A stretch of 64,000 nucleotides of DNA from Actinomycetota bacterium (GTDB lineage Bacteria; Actinomycetota; Thermoleophilia; Solirubrobacterales; 70-9). The stretch covers positions 1 through 64,000 of the forward strand of contig JAFDWF010000073.1 in NCBI GenBank assembly GCA_018268575.1, in the 5' to 3' direction. Below the pieces are notes generated by a model. The model was not told the origin of the DNA. It worked only from the letters and a program-made list of their open reading frames with translations, and searched no databases. Shown here piece by piece: positions 44,109 through 52,679 of the stretch (positions are counted from its first letter, which is position 1; every line of letters starts with the position of its first letter). Both the position numbers and the translations under genes were made by a program.

Positions 44109-45200
44109 CTACTCCTTCCCCCCGGTGGGGATCTTGATTTCGAGCGCCGCGGCGATCCGCTCCTCGTCGGCGGCGACCCACTCGTGGATGTCGGCGAGCA
44201 CCTCTTCGGCGCTCCGCCGGGGCCGCCATGACCCGAGCTCGAACAGCCGTGCGCAGTCGGAAAGATAGATGGGGACGTCCCCCTGGCGGGTCTCGACGAC
44301 CGGGGCGATCGGCACCTCGTTGCCGGTCAGCCGTTGGCAGATCGCCGTCGTCTCCAGCAAGGAGAGGCTGCACTCGCGACCGCCGCCGGCGTTTACGGTC
44401 TGGCCGTCCCACTTGTCGGGGTCGAGCAGCTGGCGCTCGACCAGGTCGACCAGATCGAGGACGTGGAGGAGATCGCGCACCTGCTTGCCATGCCCCCCGA
44501 ACCCGATGTAGGAGAGCGGGTTGCGGAAGTGGTGGGCCAGCATCCAGTGGGTGAATACCCCCTGGTCGACCCTTCCCATCTGCCAGGGGCCGGCGATCAC
44601 GCCGAAGCGGTCGATCACCGCGGGCACGCCGAGCGCCGCCCGGTACTCCTCGACCAGGAGCTCGGCGGCGAGCTTCGTCGCCCCGTACAGGGTGCGGGCG
44701 CCCTCGAGCGGGAACTCCTCCGTGATCCCGGCCGGCCCGACGCCGCGGACCCCCTGCTCGGCGGCGATCTCAAAGCGCGTCTCCCCCTCCTCCAGCACCA
44801 GGTCGACCTGCGGCGCGACCGGGTAGACGCGGCTGGTCGAGAGGAAGACGAAGAAAGCCGAGTCGCGGCGCGCCAGCTCGAGGCAGTTGTAGGCGCCGGT
44901 CAAGTTGGTGTGGACGAGATAGCCGGTGTCGCCGTCGACCCCGCTCATCACCGAGGGCTCGGCCGAGCACTCGACCACCGCGTCGAAGGCGGGCAGCGCC
45001 ATCAGGTCGGCGGGCTCGCGCACGTCGCCCTTGACGAACTCGACGCCCGCCTCCTCGAGCCGCGGCAGGTTCAGCGCCGAGCCCTTGCGGTAGAGGTTGT
45101 CGAGCGCGACTACCCCCCAGTCGGGATGCCGCTTGGCGAGCTCGAAGGCGAGGTTCGAGCCGACGAAGCCGGCGCCGCCGGTGATCAGGAGACGATTCAA
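44109..45200 (-). CDS. NAD-dependent epimerase/dehydratase, tyvelose-epimerase-like paralogue
   Basis: 363 residues from TTG 45200. [20 protein letters not shown] is the NAD motif; [10 protein letters not shown] and YGATK give the catalytic Ser, Tyr and Lys; [16 protein letters not shown] and [13 protein letters not shown] resemble the paralogue next door. The two probably convert successive intermediates of the same nucleotide sugar. The reported longer frame upstream lies in the preceding gene's end and is rejected. Confidence 0.85.
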   Translation of the reverse strand: MNRLLITGGAGFVGSNLAFELAKRHPDWGVVALDNLYRKGSALNLPRLEEAGVEFVKGDVREPADLMALPAFDAVVECSAEPSVMSGVDGDTGYLVHTNLTGAYNCLELARRDSAFFVFLSTSRVYPVAPQVDLVLEEGETRFEIAAEQGVRGVGPAGITEEFPLEGARTLYGATKLAAELLVEEYRAALGVPAVIDRFGVIAGPWQMGRVDQGVFTHWMLAHHFRNPLSYIGFGGHGKQVRDLLHVLDLVDLVERQLLDPDKWDGQTVNAGGGRECSLSLLETTAICQRLTGNEVPIAPVVETRQGDVPIYLSDCARLFELGSWRPRRSAEEVLADIHEWVAADEERIAAALEIKIPTGGKE

Positions 45201-45210
45201 GGGCCTGACG

Positions 45211-46653
45211 CTACAAGCTCGGCCCGCGTGAGTTCTGCAGGGTGCCGCTGAGCGCCTGCACCGTCGCCCAGGATTCGACTTCGGTGCAGGGGATGTACTG
45301 GATGCCCCACGGTTCCGGCGTGGTCGGGATCGCGGCATATGGTTCGGCGTTGGCGACACATTTGTTCGCCGCCGTGCGCAGGCCTTCGTGCCAGCGCGGC
45401 CCGCCCCGCGCGCCGGCCTCCATGTCGAAGGAGACGGCGACCGCGATCAGGATCAGGGCGACGGCCCCAGCGATCGGCCAGGTCCGCCAGGCGGGTGCCG
45501 GACGGGCGCCGTCCTCCGCCCCGCGCTCCCGGAAGGCGCCGTCCATGGTCACCACCAGGGCGCTGAGGAAGACCATCGCCGGCACCACCACGTAACGGCT
45601 CGAGGTGCCGCCGGAGACCCCCGGCGACCAGTAGATGTTCGGCCCGACCGTGCGCTGGTAGACCTCGATGATGAACATCAGGAACGAGGTCGGCAGGGCA
45701 AAGCCGACGAACCAGCGGGCGCTGATCGGACCGCGGCGCAGTCCCCAGACGAGGAAGATCGCGATCACCAGCGTGAGCAGGATGAGGAATTTCCAGCCGC
45801 CCTCGTCCCAGAGCCCGCCGCCGAGGCGCTGGCCGAAGACGCCGCCGTCGATCACCCGTTGGAAGAGCGCCGTCCAGATGTGCTTCGACCACAGCGGCGA
45901 GCCCTGTTCCTGGCCGAGGATGACCGGGATCTGGACCAGCGCGCCGACCGCCCAGCCGGCCAGCACCGGGTAGGCGCGCCGTTCGCGGCCGACCGACCAG
46001 ATCCGGCAGAGGGCGACCGGGGCGAAGAACCAGACCCCGGGCGTGCTGAGGCCGGTGAGCAGCAGGAAGATCCCCGCCAGGGACGCTCCCCACCAGGTCT
46101 TCGGGCGCAGGAAGAGGAGCCAGAAGGAGCCGACCAGCATGAACCAGGGCGCGTAGGCGGCCGAGTCGAGCGTCTCCTGGCCGGCGGTCGCGGCGAGCGC
46201 GGTGGCGATCGCAAGCGCGCCCCGCAGCCACGGGTCGCGGACGTGGCCGGCGCAGCCGAACCAGACGCAGACGCCCGACAGCGCCGCGATCAGCGCCGAG
46301 GTGATCCCCACCACCGCGGCGGCGTCGCCGATCGGGAAGAGCGCCGCGAAGGAGGCGATCAGCCGCGGGCCGAAGACGAGGTAGCCCGCGTAGGGTTCGA
46401 AGAGCGCGTGGAAGAAGCTCTGGTTGAGCGCCCCCTGCAGGTAGACCGGCCCGTCCTCGGCCCAGACCTTCTCGTAGGAGGCGGTGCCGAGCCGCAGCAG
46501 CGAGAGGATCGTCGCGAGGACGAGGAAGGCGACCAGGATCGTGATGCCCTGCCGTCGGGTGAAGAGCCGGCGCTCGCGGTCGGGCGCCGGGAAGAGGCCG
46601 CGGTCGACCGCGGCGCGCAGCGCCCCGATCCTCGCCTTGGTCGACTCGCTCAT
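45211..46653 (-). CDS. Polytopic membrane protein, GT-C-like
   Basis: 480 residues with about eleven hydrophobic helices. After the first helix comes KVWAEDGPVYLQGAL, an acidic first loop as in GT-C glycosyltransferases. The C-terminal 70 residues are soluble. Its start overlaps the stop of the next upstream membrane gene (4 bases), so the set 51288-43031 is one operon. No specific family was recognised. Confidence 0.8.
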   Translation of the reverse strand: MSESTKARIGALRAAVDRGLFPAPDRERRLFTRRQGITILVAFLVLATILSLLRLGTASYEKVWAEDGPVYLQGALNQSFFHALFEPYAGYLVFGPRLIASFAALFPIGDAAAVVGITSALIAALSGVCVWFGCAGHVRDPWLRGALAIATALAATAGQETLDSAAYAPWFMLVGSFWLLFLRPKTWWGASLAGIFLLLTGLSTPGVWFFAPVALCRIWSVGRERRAYPVLAGWAVGALVQIPVILGQEQGSPLWSKHIWTALFQRVIDGGVFGQRLGGGLWDEGGWKFLILLTLVIAIFLVWGLRRGPISARWFVGFALPTSFLMFIIEVYQRTVGPNIYWSPGVSGGTSSRYVVVPAMVFLSALVVTMDGAFRERGAEDGARPAPAWRTWPIAGAVALILIAVAVSFDMEAGARGGPRWHEGLRTAANKCVANAEPYAAIPTTPEPWGIQYIPCTEVESWATVQALSGTLQNSRGPSL

Positions 46654-48371
46654 GAGGCCCGCCGCAGCCTCAGGTCCAGGTCGGGCCGCGCCTCACGCAG
46701 CATCACGTAGCCGATCGCGGCGAGGCTCAGCACCGTGAGCAGCGCGTTGATCGGCGAGTAGCTGGTGCCCGGTTCGGGCGGTTCGAACGACGGCGTGTAA
46801 AGGAGGAGGACGAACACCACGTTGACCAGCGCCAGGGCGATGCCGACCCGCGGATAGATCGAGCGCATGCCGATGATGCAGCCGACCAGGCCGAGCAGCG
46901 GCACCGCGAGGCTGCCGACGTGGATCGTCGTGCGCGCTTCCGGGGTGCCGAACAGGAGCAGGCCCCAGGTGACGCAGGCGATCACGAAGAAGGCGAAGCA
47001 GAGCAGCGCGAAGCGCCACTCGCCAGGGTCGCGCTTCTTCTTCGTCAGCCAGGCGACGATCATCGCGATCGGCCCCAGCAGGAGGATGCCGAGGAAGGGG
47101 AAGAGCGAGAAGAAGCGGTCCCAGCGGACCTTCTGCACGGCGAGCCCGGGCAGCCCTTCGCCAATCCAGTGGGTGGCTTCTTCGAATTCGGCCTTGGTCC
47201 GCGGCCAGCCGGCCATTTCCTCGAAGTTTTCCTCCTTCAGGTCGATCGTCCCTTCGACTCCGCGTTCGGAGTAGGCGTTCTCGATCGTGCCGATCGTGCC
47301 TTCGGAGGTAACTTCGGTGACCCCGCCGAGCTGCCACTTGAGCAGCCGGTTGCCGGGCGGGTCCTCGTATTTCTGGTACGCGCTCCAGGGCACGTAGAGG
47401 AGCAGCAGGCCGGCCAGCGCGGCGGCCAGCCAGCGCCAGTTGGGGACCCCGCGGAAGGCGGCGAAGATGACCAGGGGGATCACCCCAAAGATGCTCGAGC
47501 CGTGGGAGAGCATCGAGAGCGCCAAGAGCGCCCCGATCAAGACCGCGACCCGGTAGTCGCGGCGGTCGCGCTGCCAGTCGGGCGAGAGGATCACCGCCAG
47601 CGCCGCCAGGAGGAAGGCGGCGGCGATCAGCTTCGGCCAGACGAAGAAGCCGTGGACGATCGCGATGTCGGAGATCATCGCCGCCAGCATCGCCACCGCG
47701 CGGGTCACCCGCCGCAGCGGCACCGCGACCAGCACCGCCCACATCGCCGGGATCCAGAGGCACTGCTCGAGCACGCAGATCAGCTGGTAGTGGAGCCCCT
47801 GGGCGGTGTTCATGAAGCCGCGCTGGGCGAGCACGTAGCCGACCTGCAGCGGCGGGCGGTCGCTGAACAGCCATTCGCCCGGGTATTCGGGCGGGTGCTG
47901 GTGGCCATGGGTCGAGAACCATTCGGCGAAGTAGCGGGGGATGTCGTTGTCGGAGGGGAGCTGCCCCTCGAAGCGGAAGGCGGCGAAGGTAATCGGGTTG
48001 TGGTTGCCGCCGTGGAGGAAGCCGAAGAAGACGACGAAGGCACTGCCGAAGATCCAGAGCAGCAACGGCGTCTGCAGCTTGCGCAGGACCTCTCCGTCGA
48101 GGCCGCCTTCCTTCCAGCAGAAGCCGATCGCCAAGAGCGAGCCGCCGGTGAGCAGGAAGACGTAGGTGGTGCCGATCGCCTGGTCGGCGAAGTAGGCCCA
48201 GAAGGCGAGGTAGGAGAGCGCCCCCGAGGCGACCAGGCCGACGCCGACCAGGAGCGGCACCGACTTCAGCCCGCGCCGCACCGCCCAGAGCACCGCGGCG
48301 ACCATCGGCAGCCCGAGCAGGATGCAGTGGACGACGAAGCCGACGATCAGCTCGCCCGATTCGACCAGCAT
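46650..48371 (-). CDS. Polytopic membrane protein, GT-C-like
   Basis: 573 residues and about twelve membrane helices, with an acidic-aromatic loop (LPSDNDIPRYFAEW) early in the protein and a large loop about residues 330-400. ATG overlaps the stop of the GT2 gene by one base (TGATG). Coupling to a GtrB-like enzyme suggests use of the polyprenyl-phosphate sugar it makes. The annotation rests on topology and context. Confidence 0.8.
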   Translation of the reverse strand: MLVESGELIVGFVVHCILLGLPMVAAVLWAVRRGLKSVPLLVGVGLVASGALSYLAFWAYFADQAIGTTYVFLLTGGSLLAIGFCWKEGGLDGEVLRKLQTPLLLWIFGSAFVVFFGFLHGGNHNPITFAAFRFEGQLPSDNDIPRYFAEWFSTHGHQHPPEYPGEWLFSDRPPLQVGYVLAQRGFMNTAQGLHYQLICVLEQCLWIPAMWAVLVAVPLRRVTRAVAMLAAMISDIAIVHGFFVWPKLIAAAFLLAALAVILSPDWQRDRRDYRVAVLIGALLALSMLSHGSSIFGVIPLVIFAAFRGVPNWRWLAAALAGLLLLYVPWSAYQKYEDPPGNRLLKWQLGGVTEVTSEGTIGTIENAYSERGVEGTIDLKEENFEEMAGWPRTKAEFEEATHWIGEGLPGLAVQKVRWDRFFSLFPFLGILLLGPIAMIVAWLTKKKRDPGEWRFALLCFAFFVIACVTWGLLLFGTPEARTTIHVGSLAVPLLGLVGCIIGMRSIYPRVGIALALVNVVFVLLLYTPSFEPPEPGTSYSPINALLTVLSLAAIGYVMLREARPDLDLRLRRAS

Positions 48372-49351
48372 CAGGCGCGCTCCCCCTCGTTCGGCGCGGG
48401 CGCGTCGCCGAGCTCGACCTCCTCGGTCAGCTCCTCGATCGAGGCGAGCGAGACTGCGCGCGTCTGCGAGAAGAGGACGAAGAGGCTGACGAAGTTGCCG
48501 AGCGCGACCAGGCTGACGATCAGGGCGCCGAGCGCGATGTAGCTGGTCCAGCCGGGGATCGAGGAGCTGGTGAAGTACTTGAGGACGACGACGACCACCG
48601 CCAGGACGACGCCGATCAGGCCGAAGAGGACGAAGGCGGCGAGGGCCCGGATCGCGATCCGATCGGTGAACGGCATCAGCATCCGCAGGCCGTGCATGGT
48701 CAGCTTGCCGTAGGTCATTTTCGATTCGCCCTCGTAACGCCGGCCGCGTTCGCAGGGGACGTAGGTGACCGGCATGTCGAGGGCGAGGATCGCCGAGGAG
48801 TAGGCGAGGTCGAAGGTCGGGTGGAGGAGGGCGCGCTTCGCCAGCGCCCCCGGCATCACCGCGTAGTTGCCGGTCCGCACGGTCGCCCCGGTGAGCGCCC
48901 GGAAGAGCAGTTTGAAGCCGCGGTAGAGGACCTTGAAGACGGGCGGCTCGTGGCGCTTGGTCCGCAGCGCGAGGACCACGTGGCGCTCCGGCGCCGCCCC
49001 CGCGTCGAGCGCCGCGAGCAGCCGCGGCAGGTCCTCGGGGCGGTCCTCGCCGTCGGCATCCATCGTCACCACCGCGTCGTCGTCGGCGAACCGCGGCAGC
49101 ATCTTGCGCAGCGCGTAGACGATCCCGCGCTGGTGGCCGAGGTTGAACGGCGGCTGCAGGACGACGACGTCGCCGAGCCCCTCCAGCTTGTCCACCTCGG
49201 GGTCCTGGCCGGCGGTGTCGTCGATGACGACGAAGCGCAACGGCCCGCGCGCCGCGCCGGGCTCGGCGGCGAGCACCTCGAGCAGCCGCTCGCGCAGGAT
49301 CCGGAAGGAGCCGGTGTCGCGGTAGACGGGGGTGACGACCCAGGTGGTCAC
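48371..49351 (-). CDS. Membrane-anchored family 2 glycosyltransferase, GtrB-like
   Basis: 326 residues. WVVTPVYRDTGS, FVVIDDTAG, and VVTMDADGEDRPEDLPRLL are the GT2 motifs; TGNYAVMPG follows. Two C-terminal helices (FVLFGLIGVVLAVVVVVLKY and a second at ALGALIVSLVALG) anchor it. It likely makes a polyprenyl-phosphate sugar for the adjacent GT-C-like proteins. GTG 49351 overlaps the preceding stop. Confidence 0.9.
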   Translation of the reverse strand: MTTWVVTPVYRDTGSFRILRERLLEVLAAEPGAARGPLRFVVIDDTAGQDPEVDKLEGLGDVVVLQPPFNLGHQRGIVYALRKMLPRFADDDAVVTMDADGEDRPEDLPRLLAALDAGAAPERHVVLALRTKRHEPPVFKVLYRGFKLLFRALTGATVRTGNYAVMPGALAKRALLHPTFDLAYSSAILALDMPVTYVPCERGRRYEGESKMTYGKLTMHGLRMLMPFTDRIAIRALAAFVLFGLIGVVLAVVVVVLKYFTSSSIPGWTSYIALGALIVSLVALGNFVSLFVLFSQTRAVSLASIEELTEEVELGDAPAPNEGERA

Positions 49352-51288
49352 GGCGAGGAGGACGGCGCCGGGCCTTCGCGGCGCAGCAATTCGTAGGCGT
49401 CCCACTGGCCGATCAACTTGAAGCCCTGTTCGAGATAGGTCACCAACGGCCCTTCCTTTTCACCCCAACCCGCCGCCCGTTCTTTGTTGCGCAGCAGGCA
49501 GAGCCCTGCGGTCGCGCTGGTGGCGTCGATCACCTGTTCCTGGGCTTCGTCGTCGAACAGCGTCTCCCAGCCGGTCGCGGTGAGCGAGGGCGGTTCCTGG
49601 TCGGTCCAGAGGTAGAAGCTGTCCATCCCCGGCTCCATCACCGTCGACTTGCAGTTTTCCCCCATCGCGTGGGCGACGTCCTCGTAGAGGTGCACTTCTT
49701 CTTCGCTGAACAGGTGGATGTCTTCGGCGCCCGGGAGTTCCAGCTTGTAGGTGGTGTGGTAGACGCCGCGCGCCTGGTGCATCGGGTCGCGCACGTAGGT
49801 CTTCAGCACGAAGTAGCCGAGGACGACGGTGAGCAGGACGCCGAAGCCGGTCAGCGCCATGCGGTCCGGCTCGACCTCGACCAGGCGCGAGAGGCCGCGC
49901 ACCCCGCCCGCGACGGCGAGCGCGCCACAGGGCACCACGAGCACCACCGAGAGCAAGGTCTGCGAGCCCGCCACCGGGTAGCCGTGCAGCCCCTGCAAGG
50001 CGGCCAGGCAGGGCAGCAGCAGGCGGGCGAAGGCGAAGCGGCCGCCTTCGCCCTCGGTCGTCGTCGCCGCGAGCGCGACCCAGACGAAGGGCAGCATGCT
50101 GAGCTGGTAGCCGGTCAGGCCGCGGTCGTCGAACGGCAGCAGCTGGCCGACCATCGAGAAGGCCATGGTCAGGCCGACGACGATCGCGAAGACCGAGCCG
50201 ACCGCGAGGAAGGCGGGGCTCGGCGCGACCCTGCGCCGCGATGCGTACCAGTAGGCGATCGCGGCGCCGACCGCGATCAGGTCGAAGGCGTACTCGCGGC
50301 GCGAGAGCAGCATCGGGATCGTGAAGGCGTCCGACTGGCGCAGCGGCTGGCGGATCACCCCGTCGATCAGGCCGCCGACGCTGGTACCGAGGGCGAGGAT
50401 CAGGAGGCAGGAGACGACGACCAGGGCGAGGAAGCCGCCGATCAGCCAGCGCAGCTCGCCGAGGTGGCGCTTGACGGGCTGGCGCGCCCGCAGCGCGATC
50501 ACCACGGCGAGCGCGCCGGCGAAGACGTGGACCGCGTAGTGGCGTGCCCAGCCTTCGTCGAACTTGCTCGCCATCAGGAGGATCGGGATCGCGAGGAAGG
50601 CGAGCTCGACCAGGAGGCGCGGCCAGCGCCGCCCCCAGAGCTGCTGGTAGGAGACCGCGCAGACCAGCGCCACCGAGGCGACGGCGAAGCAGCCGACGTT
50701 GATCTTGGTCAGCACCAGGGCGCCGACGACGACGCCGAGCAGGCCGATAGCCCAGCGCGAGCGGCCGCTGCCGACGAAGGTCGAGATCGCGACGATCAGC
50801 GCCAGCATCAGGGCGATCGAGCTGACCGGGTGCATCGGCTCGTTGGTCAGCACTTCGAGCGCCGAGAAGGTGAGGATCTGGGTGCCGAGGCCGAGCAGGA
50901 TCGAGCCGGTGATGCGCCAGATCGAGAGCCCGAAGACGAGGCTCGAGAGGACCCAGACGACCATCACCACGGAGCGGCCCGAGTCGTGGGTGACGGTGAT
51001 CCCGAAGAGCGAGAAGAAGCCGCCCCACCACTCGTAGTAGAAGGGCCCGTACTGGGTGAAGACCTGGTCGTAGAGGTGGCCGCCGTTGACGAACGACTTC
51101 AGCGCGGTGAGCATGTAGCCCTCGTCGTCGTAGGCGCTGAACCCGGTGAACATCTTCGGGTGCGCGATCAGCGCCGTCGCCGCGGTGATGACGGCGAAGC
51201 CGAGTAGGGCGACGACCAAGCGCAGCCGGCGATCGCCGCCGAGCGCTGCCGCGCGGGCGGCGAGAGCCTCGAGGTTCAAGGGGGGCAC
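49348..51288 (-). CDS. Large polytopic membrane protein, GT-C-like
   Basis: About 646 residues, first gene of the second operon. The first helix is followed by GFSAYDDEGYMLTALKSF, where the acidic pair matches the catalytic loop of GT-C enzymes such as arabinofuranosyl- and mannosyltransferases. Roughly twelve helices precede a soluble C-terminal domain of 130 residues. GTG 51288 is used as start; the 64-residue upstream extension is arginine-rich and unlikely. Confidence 0.82.
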   Translation of the reverse strand: MPPLNLEALAARAAALGGDRRLRLVVALLGFAVITAATALIAHPKMFTGFSAYDDEGYMLTALKSFVNGGHLYDQVFTQYGPFYYEWWGGFFSLFGITVTHDSGRSVVMVVWVLSSLVFGLSIWRITGSILLGLGTQILTFSALEVLTNEPMHPVSSIALMLALIVAISTFVGSGRSRWAIGLLGVVVGALVLTKINVGCFAVASVALVCAVSYQQLWGRRWPRLLVELAFLAIPILLMASKFDEGWARHYAVHVFAGALAVVIALRARQPVKRHLGELRWLIGGFLALVVVSCLLILALGTSVGGLIDGVIRQPLRQSDAFTIPMLLSRREYAFDLIAVGAAIAYWYASRRRVAPSPAFLAVGSVFAIVVGLTMAFSMVGQLLPFDDRGLTGYQLSMLPFVWVALAATTTEGEGGRFAFARLLLPCLAALQGLHGYPVAGSQTLLSVVLVVPCGALAVAGGVRGLSRLVEVEPDRMALTGFGVLLTVVLGYFVLKTYVRDPMHQARGVYHTTYKLELPGAEDIHLFSEEEVHLYEDVAHAMGENCKSTVMEPGMDSFYLWTDQEPPSLTATGWETLFDDEAQEQVIDATSATAGLCLLRNKERAAGWGEKEGPLVTYLEQGFKLIGQWDAYELLRREGPAPSSSP

Positions 51289-51347
51289 GCTAGCGGACGC
51301 CCCGCCTGCCAGGATTTCGCGACCGCTGCAGGCGCACGGTGACGCCC

Positions 51348-51962
51348 ATGACGAGCCGCATCGAACCACCCAAGGGAGACGAGATCCACGTCTGGCGAGT
51401 CGCCTTGGACGGGGGCGGCCGAGCGGCGGCGCGGGCGGCGCTGGGCGAGCTCCTGGCGGGTTACCTCGGAGCGGAGACAACGGCGTCCGCGCCCGACCCG
51501 GGCGGCGTGCCGTGGCCGGCGGGGGCGCCCGCGCTGAGCATCGACGGCGGCGGCAAGCCGCGGCTGGCGCAGGGGCCCGAGCGGCTCTCCTTCAACCTCT
51601 CCCACTCCGGCGAGCTGGCCCTGATCGCGATCGCCGCCGGCGGGGTCGAGGTCGGCATCGACGTCGAGCGCGTGCGGCCGCGCCGCGACCCCGCTCGCTT
51701 GGCGGCGCGCTGGCTGCCGGAGGCCGACGCGGAGGCCGTCGCCGGCGCCGGCGAGGCGGAGCGCGACGAGATCTTCCACGCCGCCTGGACCCGCCACGAG
51801 GCGCGGGTCAAGTGCACCGGCGCGGGCCTCAGCGGACCGCCGCCGGGGGACGAGATCGTCGCTCGGCAATTGGACGTCGGCCCCCGCTACACCGCCGCAG
51901 TGGCATTCGACCTCGATGCGGCGGGCGGCCACGAGCCCCGGATCACGCTGCGCGAGCGCTGA
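51348..51962 (+). CDS. 4'-phosphopantetheinyl transferase, Sfp type
   Basis: 204 residues. It transfers phosphopantetheine from CoA to a carrier-protein serine. SFNLSHSG, GIDVERVR (metal-binding Asp105 and Glu107) and WTRHEARVKCTGAGL (W-x3-E-A-x2-K) are all in order. ATG 51348 fits the family N-terminus (IHVWRV); GTG 51339 is possible. It is divergent from the membrane operon, and no carrier protein, PKS or NRPS gene is in the window. Confidence 0.92.
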   Translation: MTSRIEPPKGDEIHVWRVALDGGGRAAARAALGELLAGYLGAETTASAPDPGGVPWPAGAPALSIDGGGKPRLAQGPERLSFNLSHSGELALIAIAAGGVEVGIDVERVRPRRDPARLAARWLPEADAEAVAGAGEAERDEIFHAAWTRHEARVKCTGAGLSGPPPGDEIVARQLDVGPRYTAAVAFDLDAAGGHEPRITLRER

Positions 51963-52028
51963 GGTGAGGTCGGAGCCGGTCGGGCTGGCGCCCGGACAAG
52001 GGCCCGGCCGGACCGATTGGCGTTCCAA

Positions 52029-52090
52029 CGTCCCGGGCGTCCCGGAGGCCACCCGCGCAGGCTGTGGCCGCCTCCGGGACGCCCGGGACG
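52029..52090. repeat. Palindromic repeat family 1, copy C (inverted)
   Basis: Arms CGTCCCGGGCGTCCC and GGGACGCCCGGGACG are complementary around the conserved core in reverse orientation (CAGGCTGTGGCCGCCTCC). The arm sequence is unrelated to copies A, B and D except for its pairing. Confidence 0.88.
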
Positions 52091-52143
52091 GGAGGTTCTC
52101 AGGGGAAGCCGGCGCAGGGACGGGTGCATCGCTCAGGAGCGTC

Positions 52144-52184
52144 TGTGTGGAGTTTCGGTCCCACGGCGACCGAAACTCCACACA
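52144..52184. repeat. Inverted repeat, 17-bp arms
   Basis: TGTGTGGAGTTTCGGTC and its exact complement are separated by CCACGGC. Confidence 0.85.
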
Positions 52185-52264
52185 CAGGTCCCTGACCGGC
52201 CGGGCGACGGGATACGAGGCGCCCTGCCGTCACGAAGACGCCGGGAACTTCGCATTGATGCCGG

Positions 52265-52439
52265 GATCGCAGGGAAGGCGTGCACCTTCGCGGGGGATCC
52301 GGGGCGGCCATGATCACGCGGCGCATGTCCGGGACCCATGGGGCCCGGACATGCGCCGCGCCTCCGTGACCGTGGAGGAGGAGTGGGACCCGTGACGTCT
52401 CCCTCACGTCTCCCGCGAGGTTCCCGGCATCTTCGTCAC
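52265..52439. repeat. Composite repeat R2 with private hairpin
   Basis: Left and right flanks match R1 (38971-39146). The centre is a different perfect hairpin with 17-bp arms CGCGGCGCATGTCCGGG (52317-52333) and its complement (52344-52360), the loop containing CCATGG like the centre of the R1 palindrome. Confidence 0.8.
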
Positions 52440-52549
52440 GATCCCCGGCCCCACGAGGGTGCGGTCGTCCCTACCCACCTATACCGCCGGTCAGGACGAC
52501 CGCGCTCGCCGGACCCTCAGCCGCCTGTCCGTCCCTCTGCCGTCCCCGT

Positions 52550-52609
52550 GACCCGGCCTTCCCGGAGGCGGCCACAGCCTGCCTGGGTCGCCTCCGGGAA
52601 GGCCGGGTC
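52550..52609. repeat. Palindromic repeat family 1, copy D
   Basis: Arms GACCCGGCCTTCCC and GGGAAGGCCGGGTC pair around the core GGAGGCGGCCACAGCCTGCC, with one change T for C in the core's second half. Confidence 0.88.
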
Positions 52610-52679
52610 CCTTCCCCCGGGCGCCAGCCGGCGACGCCCCATCCCTTCCCGCCCCGCCGGAGCGCCGGAGCGCCGCCCC

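Larger units (their letters stand above)
51963..52679. other. 717-base intergenic repeat cluster
   Basis: No gene is supported. It holds family 1 copies C and D at its ends, the hairpin at 52144-52184 and composite repeat R2 with its own hairpin. The open frames through it are repeat shadows. Confidence 0.65.

Noticed and set aside
46920-48542. 540-codon plus-strand frame opposite the membrane operon
   Set aside because: Acidic/basic low-complexity antisense frame without any domain.
51348-51962. Phosphopantetheinyl transferase as sign of a PKS or NRPS cluster
   Set aside because: No carrier protein, ketosynthase or adenylation domain lies in the window; it is probably a general-purpose enzyme.
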